NCBI RefSeq assembly: GCF_010015445.1
Contig: NC_053121.1
Location: 26,506,434 to 26,570,433, forward strand
Source of the DNA: Perca fluviatilis
Lineage: Eukaryota; Chordata; Actinopteri; Perciformes; Percidae
Direction of reading: 5' to 3'
DNA: 64,000 bases
This document shows, piece by piece, positions 1 to 57,660 of the stretch. The notes under the pieces are model-generated. The model made no database searches. It had not been told where the DNA came from and worked only from the letters and a program-made list of their open reading frames with translations. A program made the translations under genes and the position numbers. The first letter of the stretch is position 1. Every line of letters starts with the position of its first letter.

Positions 1-172
1 CACTGACAACATTTTCATTATTAAACATAAAAAGTAGGTGAAATGAAACTGAAACGTAATCTTAAATGGCAGTTTCCTGCCTGACAAACTGCTTGCCTTC
101 AGCTAAGGTAATGTAAAACCTAAGTAAATGGGGAAATACAAGGACATAAAGTTATCAGTCAAAAGCCGTTAC

Positions 173-11075
<10,903 letters not shown>

Positions 11076-12380
11076 GCTTTATCCCCGAACTTCAAAATAA
11101 AGGTAATGAAGAAAACAACGCACTTGTTGTAGGACCCTTGCTTTTTTGAGTTGTAATGATTTCTGTAACACAACAATTTATAGACATTAATTAACACATG
11201 CTGTAATGTTTACAAAAATGTGCTTCTGTGACATTGAATTGCATCCAGCTTTCAACTAAATTATATATCATACAATCGTAAACATCAACAATATAGCCTA
11301 CTCTGGATATAGATAAGCAACCTGTTATAATAATAATATAATAATAATAATTATTATAATTTAATTCTTATTCCAGCACCATTTGAACTTTTGCATTGCC
11401 CTATTATGTTACTGTTTACAATCCTCATAGAGCTGTTTGTGTACATGTGTGTATGTACGTATGCAAGTGTATAGGCTATACACTTTTTATATACAAACAT
11501 ACATTAATCTTAGTAGCTTTAATATTTAGGTATGGTGCATATTCCTAAATGAACGTGTTTAATTAAAATACATTACAGCAAAAGGTGTTTTAGCAAAGGA
11601 AAACTGTAGACATTTGTGTTAAAGAAAGTGGAAGAGTAAAAACGCTGGACCGAGGCTTAACTGGGTTTAACCCGTTTTTCCCAGGAAAGAATTAACAGAT
11701 GTCTACAATCTGTAACGTCTACTTGTAATTATTATTCTTATTTGTTAAAACTCAGAGAAAGACAGGTAGAATGACAAATAAGCAGCAAAAATCTATTAAC
11801 ACTCAAGTGTATACCAAACATTTTTTCTCACAAACAAACCAGCACATGCATAGGCTACTAAACACGCACACATCCTTGAACATACAGTATAGAAAGCAGG
11901 TATCTGCAAGTAGATGAGCTGCTGACTGTAATATAATCAGTAGGGGGTCTGAGTAGGATAAGTATTGACTGAGGTCCTGTTTGTTTATCTCTCTCTCTCT
12001 CTCTCTCACAAACATACAGTGTAATTCTTTGTGTTGTGTAGTCCTTTAAGTTTTGTTAATACAAATACATATAGTATTCCCTTTCACTCATGTGCAGCTT
12101 CAAGAATGCCAACAATTTTCCTACCTTGGTAAGGAATTTATGTTGTTTGCTAACAGCTGACCAGTTTGATCAGTTTCCACACAGTGACAGTGTACATAAT
12201 GAGCTAGCACATTGTCAGCTGTGGAACAAGTGTGTGTGCAGCACCTTACTGTACGTGTCTTAAGCCACAGAAGGCTTTATACTATTTTTTTAACATATGC
12301 AGTAGTACATTTCCGAGACCTGTACCGTCTTTGATGTGTACAGAGTTCCCCTTTAACATGTAAAATAGCTAAGACTGGAC
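11076..12380. other. short intergenic gap between abcc5-like 3' end and med12 promoter
   Basis: This AT-rich stretch separates the likely poly(A) site of the ABC transporter gene from the med12 promoter. It contains a short TAA/TAATA-rich tract near 11330-11360 and a (CT)n tract at about 11988-12006. I see no coding exon, RNA gene or recognisable mobile element. Both genes point the same way, so read-through from the transporter would run into the med12 promoter. Confidence 0.4.
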
Positions 12381-12399
12381 ATCAGCATACTACATTTTT

Positions 12400-13529
12400 T
12401 TTATTTATTTATTGAAAAACAAGTACCTTAATAACAAAAATCCAACATTTAAAATAAAGATTACAATCTCAAGTGTACAAAGGCAATCCTGAAAATGTAT
12501 CAATGCAATAGAAATATATTGCACTCTCCATGATTGTTCAGCACAAACTTGATTATAAGGCAGAAGTTTATAATCCCCAACATTTGTAAAAACACATTTG
12601 AAGACACATCTTATGCTGATCAGTTTCAGCTTTGTTGCACATTACATACTGTACCATGGTTTAAAACCGAATTGCAACTGCATAACGTACTTTGCTCAAC
12701 ACCAGAATTACCTTGCTGGTAAAAAAAAAAAAAAAAAATACATTGCCATCTGTATAAAATGTGCATATTTTCAACTCCAGCATTTGGATTTAGAGGAAAC
12801 TTCGGCTCATTCAAGAACACGGTACTTGCATGCAGTCTGCAAAAAAGCATACTTACATGGCTAACTCAATTATACAGTATGACCTGAAAATGTTTACAGC
12901 TCTAGGCACATATTGCATCTGCAATGATTCACTGAAATTACTGCATTATAACATCAAACTAGATGCATATAACATAAAAAGAAAACCATTGAAATATTTT
13001 AGCATGTTCTGGAAAGTGCATAATGAAAATAGATTATTAGGTGATTTTTTAAGGTATACTGTAAGGTATACTGTATTGAATAATCATACAAAAAAGTAAT
13101 ACTAACTAATAATAAAACAGTAAATTCCTGCACTCTGAGGTCTTAGTTATGGAAATAATTACTAAAACTAATCTCACTGATCAGCTGGCCTCAAGAGAAA
13201 AAGGAAGCCCCACATGTCTACTTCAATTATAAAGTGCTATTGTCAGAGTCAATGCTCTGTTTCAGTACCAAATAACTCAGCAAAGAGCAGGAGTCTGTTA
13301 CATCTCCCTTTGCATAGTGAGATTTGATGTGTCCTTCAGAAATGTGGTCCCTGGGTCTTTGGTTTGGAAATAATCAGTCATCACAATAGCCTCTGTATTT
13401 TTTTTAACACATCACTTTCACACCAAGGCAGGACTGAGTCCATTGTGTTTTTTTTTTGTGCATTTCAGGTATTCCACTGAACATTTTGAGGCGTCACCGC
13501 TCACATCCAAAGTTCAACTCCACAGTCTT
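12400..13529 (-). other. abcc5-like: abcc5-like 3'UTR with candidate poly(A) signals
   Basis: About 1.1 kb of AT-rich sequence follows the stop codon. On the minus strand overlapping AATAAA hexamers occur at 12400-12413, so cleavage would fall at roughly 12375-12395. No coding potential was found. The end is inferred from the hexamers only. Confidence 0.4.
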
Positions 13530-47802
<34,273 letters not shown>

Positions 47803-49344
47803 GGGGGACCTTATGGAAAGAGAACAGCAAAATTACATTAATCACAAATACATTTTAGATGTGTAACAACAGTCTGCAAATATATGACTACATATATTCA
47901 CTGAAGGGGTACTTGTTTATTTATTTTTTTAATAACGAAAACAGCCTTGTTATTAGCTTCTGAAGATCTGAAATCTGATTACATTTGAATACCCCAGAGA
48001 TCTGATCAGACGTAATCACTGAAACTAACAATTATTTTCATTATTGATTAATCTGCTGATTATCCTCTTGATTATTCAATTATTAATTTTGGCTGTAAAT
48101 TGTCAGAAAATACCGAAAAATGCCATCACCATTTACAATGGACTCAAAGTGATGTTTTGAACCTGCCTGTTGTGTCCAACCAACAGTCCAAAACCCAAAT
48201 ATATGAATTGCACTACCTAAAAAGACAAGCAAATCAATGAATGTTTGCCAGTTTCTACTTGAAAAATAATTTAAATGATTCTTCTATAATTAGAATAATC
48301 AGAAATGACTAAACCGATTATTCGTTTAAGAGCTCTTAAAAACATTAAACACTGTCACACAGTTGCAACAATCTGATCTGCTGCATTGGTGATACAGTTG
48401 GCTACAGTTGATTTTTTCTGAGATGCTTCAAGCTTTTTTTCTTTAAGAAAAAGACTTCCAAGCTGACATTATAGCTAAATTCTCAGTGGCAAAAGGAAGA
48501 ATGAAACAGTAATCGGCCTGTTCTGTCTTCCCTCAACCCAGAGAACTATTAGAGAAGAGCAGTGTTTTGCTGAATCACCCTCTGAGACACAGACAGACTT
48601 GAGAAATCACCTTGTTCTGAGGTCAGGGCCCCTCTCTGGCATACAACTTAAGTGCTTATCTATTTAAAGACAACGTGCCAGCAGCCCCAGGAACTCGGGA
48701 GCAGACATCTGAGCTGCCAGTGTGTCCGTACACTGTCACTGATCCCTTCTATGGCAAAGCCCCGCGTGACAAGGTCAGCCAGGCTGTGTGGGCTGCAGAC
48801 TGACTGCCCAGAGAATGTGGCCAATTATGATATTTAATACAGATAGCCCAGTAGGGGCACAGAGTCACAAAACAGAAAACTGATACAATAAGTTCTGCTG
48901 AGAAATACACTGCAACAAATAGTCACTGTATATGTAAAAGTGTGATGGGAACCAAACACTGGGGTTGAGAAAGAGCATGAAAAGATGTTTTGTGGTTCCT
49001 TCTGCAGCCATCGGTGCCTATATCATGTGAAGTTTGTCATATGGCTGTGAACGTTTCAGAGCGTTGTGATTTTTGCTTGGAAGGTTTGAACCATTCAGTT
49101 TTGTTGAATCAATCCAAACCTGCCCAGCAAGTTGAATCAGATGTTTTGTTGAATCAGTCCAAACCTGCCCAGCAAGTTATTTCCTTTATATATCCTTATC
49201 CTTTAAACACACAATAATATTTGTTGGTATCAGTGTACACTGTCTCGCATTGCCAGACCTACCTCCACAGCGCTAACCACAGGTTCAATTAAATTTATAT
49301 TGTGTATAAAAGAATCTGACTTATCTGCTCAAAATTTGCTTGTA

Positions 49345-49490
49345 TGCATCTGCTTGGATCAGACATTTTCTCACAAATAACCTTAAGACAAACCCTTTTC
49401 TTGTAATGTCTCACCCCAATACTGTGTTTTAGCATTAAATAGAGTTTTCTGAACTTTTATCACTATTCGTCACTTTCATCAAACAAAAAG
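49345..49490 (+). repeat. dispersed repeat, copy 2
   Basis: Direct-orientation relative of 43931-44124, 5.3 kb away, with small deletions. The two copies bracket exon 1 of the abcc5-like gene. Confidence 0.7.
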
Positions 49491-50195
49491 TGACATAATA
49501 TCCACAGAAAATCGTGTGTATACCAACAGAAACAAAACTAGAATTTAGAGCAGATAAAATTAATAAGTACAGTTATGTGCACATATTAGCAAAGGTAAAT
49601 GCAAGTAGACTCAAAGATACAGATTCTTTGTTTCCCCCAACATTGTTTCCAAAGATTCAAGATAAAAAATAACCAACACTGCCTCTGTCAGCAGACTCAA
49701 TTTGAAAAGGTCATAGAACATACATTAAGACATTTCCTAATTAATTATTGTCTTTTGCTTAGAACTTGTGACAAATACAACTTTTTGCCAAAGTTTTTAA
49801 ACTATTCTAGCTAGAAATATTCCATAATTGGCTGGAGGTTAAATTACTTCATCAATATCACTTTCAATTTGTCTCACCATCTTGACAGTAAATCTACTAC
49901 AATAACTTTCAGCAGCAAATGAGTTGTAGTGCTGTAGCGCAAGGGTAATAGACTGAAGTTCTCATTCACAACACACTTACATTCAAGTCGGCCTGGTTTG
50001 TAGCAGTACAGATCTCTGATCTTGTGTTTATAAGCAGGAAATGCAGATGGAGATGCAGTTGACCATGTTCTCTTTTCTAAGTTTTGTCATTAAACCTTAA
50101 CTTCTTTTCCACAACCACACATACGCATCACCTCCAGCAGCGGAGCGGGGTTCAGATGAAAACACCGTCAGGAAACATGGTAGATGACGGCTCAC

Positions 50196-50410
50196 GTGTA
50201 TACAGTACGTGCAGCTTCCTCCCGGCAGTGTCTGAGGCATGACCGTCACACGGAGCCCTACAGGGAGAGGAATTCCTGACATGACATCACTTGAGTGGCT
50301 CCGCCAACCGGTGACGGTGCTGAACAGTCACCGTAACAACGGGGAGGAAGTACACCCTCGGGGCATGGGCGGGTCCACGGCTCTTACTGAAATCTGATTG
50401 GCCCACCCTC
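50196..50410 (-). promoter_or_regulatory. abcc5-like: candidate abcc5-like promoter and first (untranslated) exon
   Basis: This is the only GC-rich, CpG-bearing block upstream of the gene. On the minus strand it has a CCAAT box inside TGGGCCAATCAG (50394-50405) and a CCCGCCC GC box (50366-50372); TGACATCA, a CRE-like site, is at 50282-50289. A possible splice donor, GTGAGC, begins at 50195. The assignment rests on position and composition only; no transcript evidence is available. Confidence 0.35.
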
Positions 50411-51267
50411 TTTGTAAACACATAAAAGGTGACTGGTATCTTTACTGATTACAGGAAGAATATCAGAGAAAAACACTTACATGAGGAGGAAGCAACTGTG
50501 CATCTTAGCACACTAAAGTTTCAATTAAGACGTTACAATTGTGCGAGAAATAGCTTACCCCTCCACTCGTTTTAAGAGTCACTAGGCCTACTATCAGTGT
50601 TGGAAGAAGTAGGCTAGTCTATATTCAGATCCTTAACTTCGAGTGGGGCAGCTAGGTTTAAATATTAATAACAATAGTGCATTTTGCGATAACAGCAACA
50701 CATTTGGCACAGGTGTAGGTTTTTTTTGTTTGATATAGATATCAAGGCACTGCAAATCTGACCCCTAAAAAGCCCTGAGTGTCGCAGAGAACAGAGTTTA
50801 TTACTCTTGGTGATAGGTATGTTCAAGCTGATTAGATCAGATGTCAAATGACTATAAACATGTATTTTTTGGGGTGCTAAAAGGCTTTAACTTGAGAAAA
50901 ATGCAAAAAACAAATAAAAGGAGCATGGTCTCTTCAGGGTCTAACTTCACCCCCTTTCTTTGTGCTGGAATGGCAAGATCCTCAGTTTCCCATCTGTGAA
51001 TTTCTCTTTTCATTAGCAGTACAATTGACAGAGATATTGCTTGATAAAGTTCAGGGTCACCGGGATCTATTCACAGTTAAAGTGATACTAAACTTTGGCA
51101 AAACTCTGGGTTGTTTACTAACCATGATATATGCCCAACTAAATGTGAAAATCATCATCAATTGCAGTCATCCACAGTAAACGGATTACAGTTTATGTTT
51201 TTTTTCACTCCCATTGCTGGAGAAACAGGTATCTGAATCACACTTTTAGCACACAAATGAACGTTAA

Positions 51268-51773
51268 AGTGCTCATATTATGCTTTTTGGCTTTTTCCCT
51301 TTCATTTATTGTGTTATATCTTTTTTGTGCATGTTATAGGTTTACAAAGTGAAAAATCCCAAAGTCCACCCCAAAGGGACTTACCATCTCCAACAGAAAA
51401 CACTGTTCACAAACTGCTCCAAACAGCTCTATTGTAGTCCAGCCTTTACTTCCATGACGAACGTGCGTCACTTTGTAACACACGTTATAATGCTCACCTA
51501 GCTGCTAGTGTGGTACGCCCTCATACTCAGCTTCTGACTAGCTAGTAGTCTTTACCTAGGTACTGCGCATGTGCAACTCCGAACAAAGATGGAACAGAAG
51601 TGAGATGCCTTACCCGGTAGCTAAAACAGAGAGCTCAACACACAGGGTGAAAAGAGGAGCTGCAGTACAACAAAAATGTTTTTTTATTTTTATTTTTTAT
51701 TAAACCATGTAAACCTATTTTGATATAACCTCTAAAAAATTATGAACCTAAAAATGAGCATAATATGAGCACT
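51268..51773. mobile_element. TTAA-target MITE, second family (506 bp)
   Basis: Terminal inverted repeats AGTGCTCATATTATGC at both ends, flanked by TTAA (51264-51267, 51774-51777). The interior is non-coding. It differs in sequence from the element at 35436. Confidence 0.85.
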
Positions 51774-52443
51774 TTAACAAAGCAGATTCTGCTAACGTAA
51801 AATAACGAGTTCTGTTGCATACATTTGATTGCTTATTTACAATTATTGTAAATGTTCTATTTTCTTATCAAAGATGTTAATGCAGTTATATGCCAACCAC
51901 CTCTCCAGGATTTGTCCTCCATGCTGTCATGAGGAGGCTGATAGCAGGACATTTGTCCATGGTCTAAGGCCATCCAACGAAATTGATTTGTACTGTGGAT
52001 TCAGATGTTGTGCTAGCTGTTTCTGTGTTGCAACGTTTTAAAGGATGTACAGAACTTTGGCTTGCATTCGGAACACGCAAACATTTCAGCTAACAGAGGC
52101 CTTGACCATGTCACCAAATAAGACACCTCAAAATGCAAAATACAAGAGGTTTTTGATGTTGCTCTAAGACAGAACAGTGACTGACAGTGTGGGTGTGCTT
52201 GTATTGCAAGTTTTAACATGTCAATCAATACCAAATTATCTAACTTATCCAGCAAAGGACAAGGTTTAGAAATTTGGAGACCATAAACAAAAAGAAAAGG
52301 AAACCATGAAGAGGGGCTTCAGATGTTTTGTTATAGCCTGGAAGTATCAAGCTGTGCTGCTGGTGCTAATAAAAATGCTGTCACTGGCTAGCAGAGTTGT
52401 AGCATTGTAATCATGCTTTGTTTACCCTGTTGACAGATACGGT

Positions 52444-52908
52444 GGCCGAGACGGTTCAACACAAATACAAATGCTACAACACAAACGCAAAAGCTTTAAA
52501 ACAAATACAAAAGCCACAACACGAACACATAAGCGACAGTGGAAGTGAGTGACAACGGAAGTGAGCGTGTTGTTGGCAAACAGAGCTGGCAAAACCATAG
52601 ACTGTACAATTGGTAATATACAGTCTATGAACAAACCCTTTTATATGGCTTTAAATATGGTGTAAATATTCAGTCCACAGTCCGAATTCTATTTATTTAC
52701 TTATTTTATTTTCCAGTAGTAAGCACAAAGCAAGGTCATGGTTAAAATTCTGGGTTTATTTCATTCAGACCAACCGTGTATGACCGTGAACATAGACCGT
52801 GTATGTGTGTATGTATGACATATTATCCCCCTAACACTGTAATAGGCAGCATATTGAAGGTAACACAATTAGCATTCACTTTAAACATCTGTTTACCGTA
52901 ACCGTAAC

Positions 52909-52939
<31 letters not shown>

Positions 52940-54237
52940 TCCCAACCAACCGTATAGAGGGAATTGGCTGCTGGGAGCTGATCAATAACGAGATAGATAC
53001 GGTTAACAAGTTAAGCACGTAACAGTGGGATATAATATTGGTGTGATTTAAACAGCTTCAATAAACATGGCAAATTATAGACTTTAAACGTAGCACTCGC
53101 GCGTTACAGGCACTTGCGCGTTACAGTTTTTTTCCAATTGCTAACACACTAAAATGACCTGCATTGCACAATTATTTAAACAGACACACAGAGAGCAAAA
53201 CCTCTTCTCAAGTCTATAAAGTCTAAACACATTTTCTGCTTTACACACATTTTGCAATTCAAAATGGCACTTTTTAAATGCAATGAACACAGTTCTCTGC
53301 ATAAGACACAACAATCTGACATAAAGTCACATGTTTGCCATTTCAAAACACTGCCATTCAAAATGACACTACATGAGCTAATTGGCCAACATGTGTGCCA
53401 CCTGGCCAAACACCTCAATGGTTAATTGTTACCACTTCAATCAGGAAGTAAGCACTATGATGCCTCTTTTTTATTTCTATATATTGTTTCTGCAAAATTT
53501 TCTTTTTCAGTTTACTGTTTTTTTGTGAGCATATTTTTGTTCAGTCAAATGTAAATATATCTGCTGTGCATATGTTGCACTGACTTGTTTAGTGAAAAAT
53601 AAAAAATAAAAAAATTTCAACAGCATGTGTGTGTATCTGCAAATATTTCTGTGCATGTGAAAAATCTGAAGAATTTTCTACAATTTGAGCTATTTTAATA
53701 TTATGGAAAAGCATACTAAAGATGAGAGTGCTTTTAATTATGCCCAACAGTGTGTAGTTGGTTAGACAAAAATCTGGTAATATGAATGACATGTGATTTT
53801 GATAATGCTAAATGTAGTTTTGGTTGCAGTGCTTCGTTTTACATCATATATGAGGTATTTTGCAGTTTGGGTGTGTAGTTTGATGAATTGTGTTAAATAT
53901 TTTGATAAAAACCAGCCTAGTTTGCAAAATTGTGTTTTAACAATTGGAAAAAACTGTAAAAGACACTGGGCACCATTTAGATAACGTTATAGCTGTAGCT
54001 TCGTAGCCTAAATGGCAGAGAATACATATGAACATAAAAAAGATATTGAACAACATTGGTTATTTGTGACAATCACATAGTGACAGTAATCATAATTAGC
54101 CAGGAACCATGTTTCACTTACTTCTCAAACACACAAGAACTTTCCTCCTCCGGCTCCGCTTGTCACACACACTCACTTCCGTTGTAGCTTTTGTGTTTGT
54201 GTTGTAGCTTTTGTGTTTGTGTTGAACCATCTCCGCC
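52444..54237. mobile_element. 1.8-kb inverted-repeat element with ACACAAA-type tandem ends
   Basis: The left end GGCCGAGACGGTTCAACACA and the reversed right end GGCGGAGATGGTTCAACACA are inverted copies. Each is followed by tandem ACAAACACAAAAGCTACAAC-like 20-mers and then GGAAGTGAGTG. No convincing target duplication or transposase was found. A (CA)n tract is at 52909-52937 inside. Confidence 0.7.
52909..52937. repeat. (CA)n microsatellite
   Basis: A short uninterrupted CA run of about 14 units inside the inverted-repeat element at 52444-54237. Confidence 0.9.
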
Positions 54238-57129
54238 ATTGTAGGACAGAGGCATGGAGGCGTTAGACTGAAAAAAAATCTGCCAAATAAATAGTAAACC
54301 CTCTACAATGACTTGAGGTTGTCCTAATGTAAATGATAAAGACCTTAAGCTCAGTGTGCTACACAAATAACAGCTATACTGAGACCTCCTAATGGGCCAA
54401 AGTCAAGCAATGGCAATTTATAAGCCTCTGCCGTGCACAACACATAAAGCTAATCCAAAACAACAATATAGCTGTAACTTAGCAGTAGGCAAAAATGCAT
54501 CCAGCTTAGTACACTGCACACAAGTAAAATAAGGCTTGTTTACACATTCCCCATTATTGGAAAAAGAATTGTGATATGGGCTTCTGTCAGCTGCAAACTG
54601 AGTCCCAGTTAGATAGGTCTGCAACAAATGATGTTCCTGACACAACTGCAGGAATGTTTTAGCTATTCACTGACTGTTACAAGAAACTCAATCTTTGGCT
54701 AAATGCTGGCATTGTGATTCATGAACAAGCCCAATTATCATAAATGTTATGCCCCAAGGGTTGGTACCACAAAAACAGTACAGAAATCCTGAAAAATACA
54801 TATTAAGTGCAGCAGCAATGAAAAAATGAACGAACACGGAGCACTCAGTTCGACACCCACATTGTGTCTGGGGTTTGTGTGAAAGTATCTCTCTGAGGCT
54901 CCCATGCCAAAACTTACCATCTGCTTAGATTCACTATTTCCCATTACAATTAATGTAAAAAATAAAATAACATTATCACCTATATTCTTTGGACAGCAGT
55001 ATGCCCCATAGATCTCATAAAATATACAGACACAACTATTTTATAGTCAGATGTATAGGAGGACATGTGATAAGGCCGTATAAAATGAATGTGTTCACAG
55101 TGAAGTATTTTCTTCAACTAATGCAGAGGATCCTAATGGGGCCTTCCTGGCCTCACTCCAGCTAACAGGAGAATGCTGCACCTCTACACATTAAGGAAGA
55201 CCTCCTTCTAGTAGCAAAGTTACACAGACCTTTTAAAACATATATAAAATATATTAAAGTTTTATGAAATTATTATAATACAAGAGCATATGAAATGATT
55301 ATCTGATATTGCAAAACAAAAATCCACCCATCACTACCTATGCAGAATATAGCCTATACTATATTATATTATATATACTATATATATTTTAAGATTTAAT
55401 GTTTGAATATAGATTTGAGCCTGTGATCAGTCCCGTGCTACGTATCACATCAAGACCATTATGTGGGTTCTGAATGTTTGCATGAAAATAGTATGAATCA
55501 GACTGAAACATATTCTGTCCACCATGTCTTTGTTTTATAGCAAATCATCTTTGCGGAAAACTTTAAATAAATTTCATAAATATCCACTTGATTAGATTTT
55601 AAACAAAACACAAGAAAGAAAGACAGTTTGTGTCAAGAATTACGGGCCAAAATAGGAGTTTGTAGTAATGGTGGCGCAACACAGATTGTTTAATTTACCC
55701 AAAGTGTGTACCTATAAAAGTGAAATGGGTCTTCAATCAACACTAGCCTGATGGTGGCACTAGAGGATTTTGTTGCAAGTGTGCCAAAAGTTACAGTCAC
55801 ACGACTTGTTTATCTCTTGATCAGTTTTGATTATAATTGGGCAAAACAATGCCGAAAAGCAGACTCACTGTATTCTTTCTTCCTCTTGAGTGCCAAATTA
55901 CTTTCAATTGGATAACCAACATGTGCTTCATATCTGGGATGATTGATTCCACTTTGTTGAAAAGCAAAAAAAAAAGTTTTTAAACAAATAAAAATGATGG
56001 TCACTTTTATTTGCCACAAGCTCAGGAAAGTGTGAAAGTTACAAGTCAAAGTGTTGATTAATGGTGGTGCTAAAAGATGATCCCAGAATGGGAATCTGCA
56101 TTTCTTGAAACAAAGAACTGACTAGTAAACACACGCGGGTGAACTACATTCACCCATGTGTATGCCCCAAATTCAAATAATAAAAAAAACAGCTGAAACT
56201 CTGATTCACATCAACAGCTTGTAGTTTAGTTTAGAGTTCCTGCTGTTTAACATCACTGTCGTAGCTAATAACACTTCTTCAGGATGTGCAACATCCACTG
56301 TGGACAACATAATTAAATGTCACGTCAGTGTGTGCATGTTTGCAATTCAGGAGTACATCTAACTGTGTTTAATCATATGTCCTTAGGCATTATTTTAAGC
56401 TGAATGGTACATGTTGAAAACCTGTTTGCCATGCACACACTTGCTGAGATTGTGTCTCTACTTCAGCCCTAATGAAATAAGACAAAATATAATTCAAAGA
56501 AAACTCTTATCAATATGATAATGCATGCTGCTTGGTACAGGCTTTTGTTTTAAACAGATTTACTCCATCATTAATTAATAGGACTTAAGGTTTGATAAGA
56601 GCCACAAGGCTAATTAAGTTATAGCCAGCCGTTCCTGCATAGTTGCTGTGCTGTCAGCAAATACAAAGAGAATTTCAACAGATTTTAGACTCTGCCTCTA
56701 CTTTTCTTGCAGTATCTGTACTCCCTATGACTTAATACAGTGATGCAATCTCGCTGGCGGCCTTCTCTGCACCGCTGACAGCCAGAAAAAAAAATGCAAT
56801 ACGTGAAATAGTGAAGAAAATCATCGAAAGGGTCTCACTTTACTGAGCTGGGAAATATGCTGGAGTTCTGCAATCAATGCTCTAAATCTGGACTTTGCTA
56901 TCAACCTCCTGGGACATTTATGATAACTGCCAAGCCACAGTTCAGTCTGGAGCACACAGCATGGTCACACAACTTCTTCAGTCATTCATGTACATCAGTA
57001 TTACATGAAATGTGATAGCGATTACTGTTCAAAGTCAGCTATTAATATATAAAACAAATAATCACGTATGAGTGTCAACCCAAGAAAGATAAGAAAGTAA
57101 AAAGGCCTAAATTTGTTAGGTTAACAACA
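54238..57129. other. intergenic, no gene found
   Basis: AT-rich sequence between the 1.8-kb inverted-repeat element and the composite repeat. No splice-bounded conserved exon, RNA gene or terminal-repeat element was recognised on either strand. Confidence 0.4.
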
Positions 57130-57660
57130 GATGCAGACTGATCTCATAAAGTGGCGTATGTATGACACGCCAATTCGTATGCCGTTTTTGCGTGTTATCA
57201 AGACGCATAATGGCTTTTCAGTGCGTTTATCAACGCCGTTCGGCCGCCATTGACCTATATTGACCTACATTACGTGTAAATTTTCACCGTAGCGAGTAGT
57301 ATGAAGGGATGTAAGTCCCCAGAGGGAGGCTGGTTGGGGTGGTGGATTAGTAAAACACAGGACTTTCACCCAGGAGAACCAGGATCACGTCCTGCATCTG
57401 GTGTTTTTCAAATGTTTTTTTTTTGTCAATTTCTTTTTTTAAGCCTTCCCCAATGTTTCTTTCCTAAACCCAACCGTTTATTGTTTACCTAAGCGTGTGA
57501 CGTTGGACACCGTCGTGTTTTTGTCGTTTTTTGCCATTTTTTGTGTTACTAAAGCCTTTCCCAATGTTCTTTTCCTAAACCCAACCTTTCTTTTTCTTTT
57601 TTTACGCGTGTGACGTTGTTCTCGGGATAGTACGGCATGTTCTCGCGATAAGAAATTTAC
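57130..57660 (+). repeat. SINE-like or composite repeat with internal tandem duplication
   Basis: A block with GTGGATTAGTAAAACACAGG and CCAGGATCACGTCC, like a tRNA-related head, is followed by two about 120-bp copies of a unit containing TTTCCTAAACCCAACC and GCGTGTGACGTTG. The layout suggests a fish repeat with a duplicated tail; I cannot name the family. Confidence 0.5.

Noticed and set aside
50097..50282. 61-codon minus-strand frame with an initiator-like Met near the candidate promoter
   Set aside because: Considered as the missing ABCC5 N-terminus, but it has none of the ABCC5 start residues and no donor giving the needed phase.
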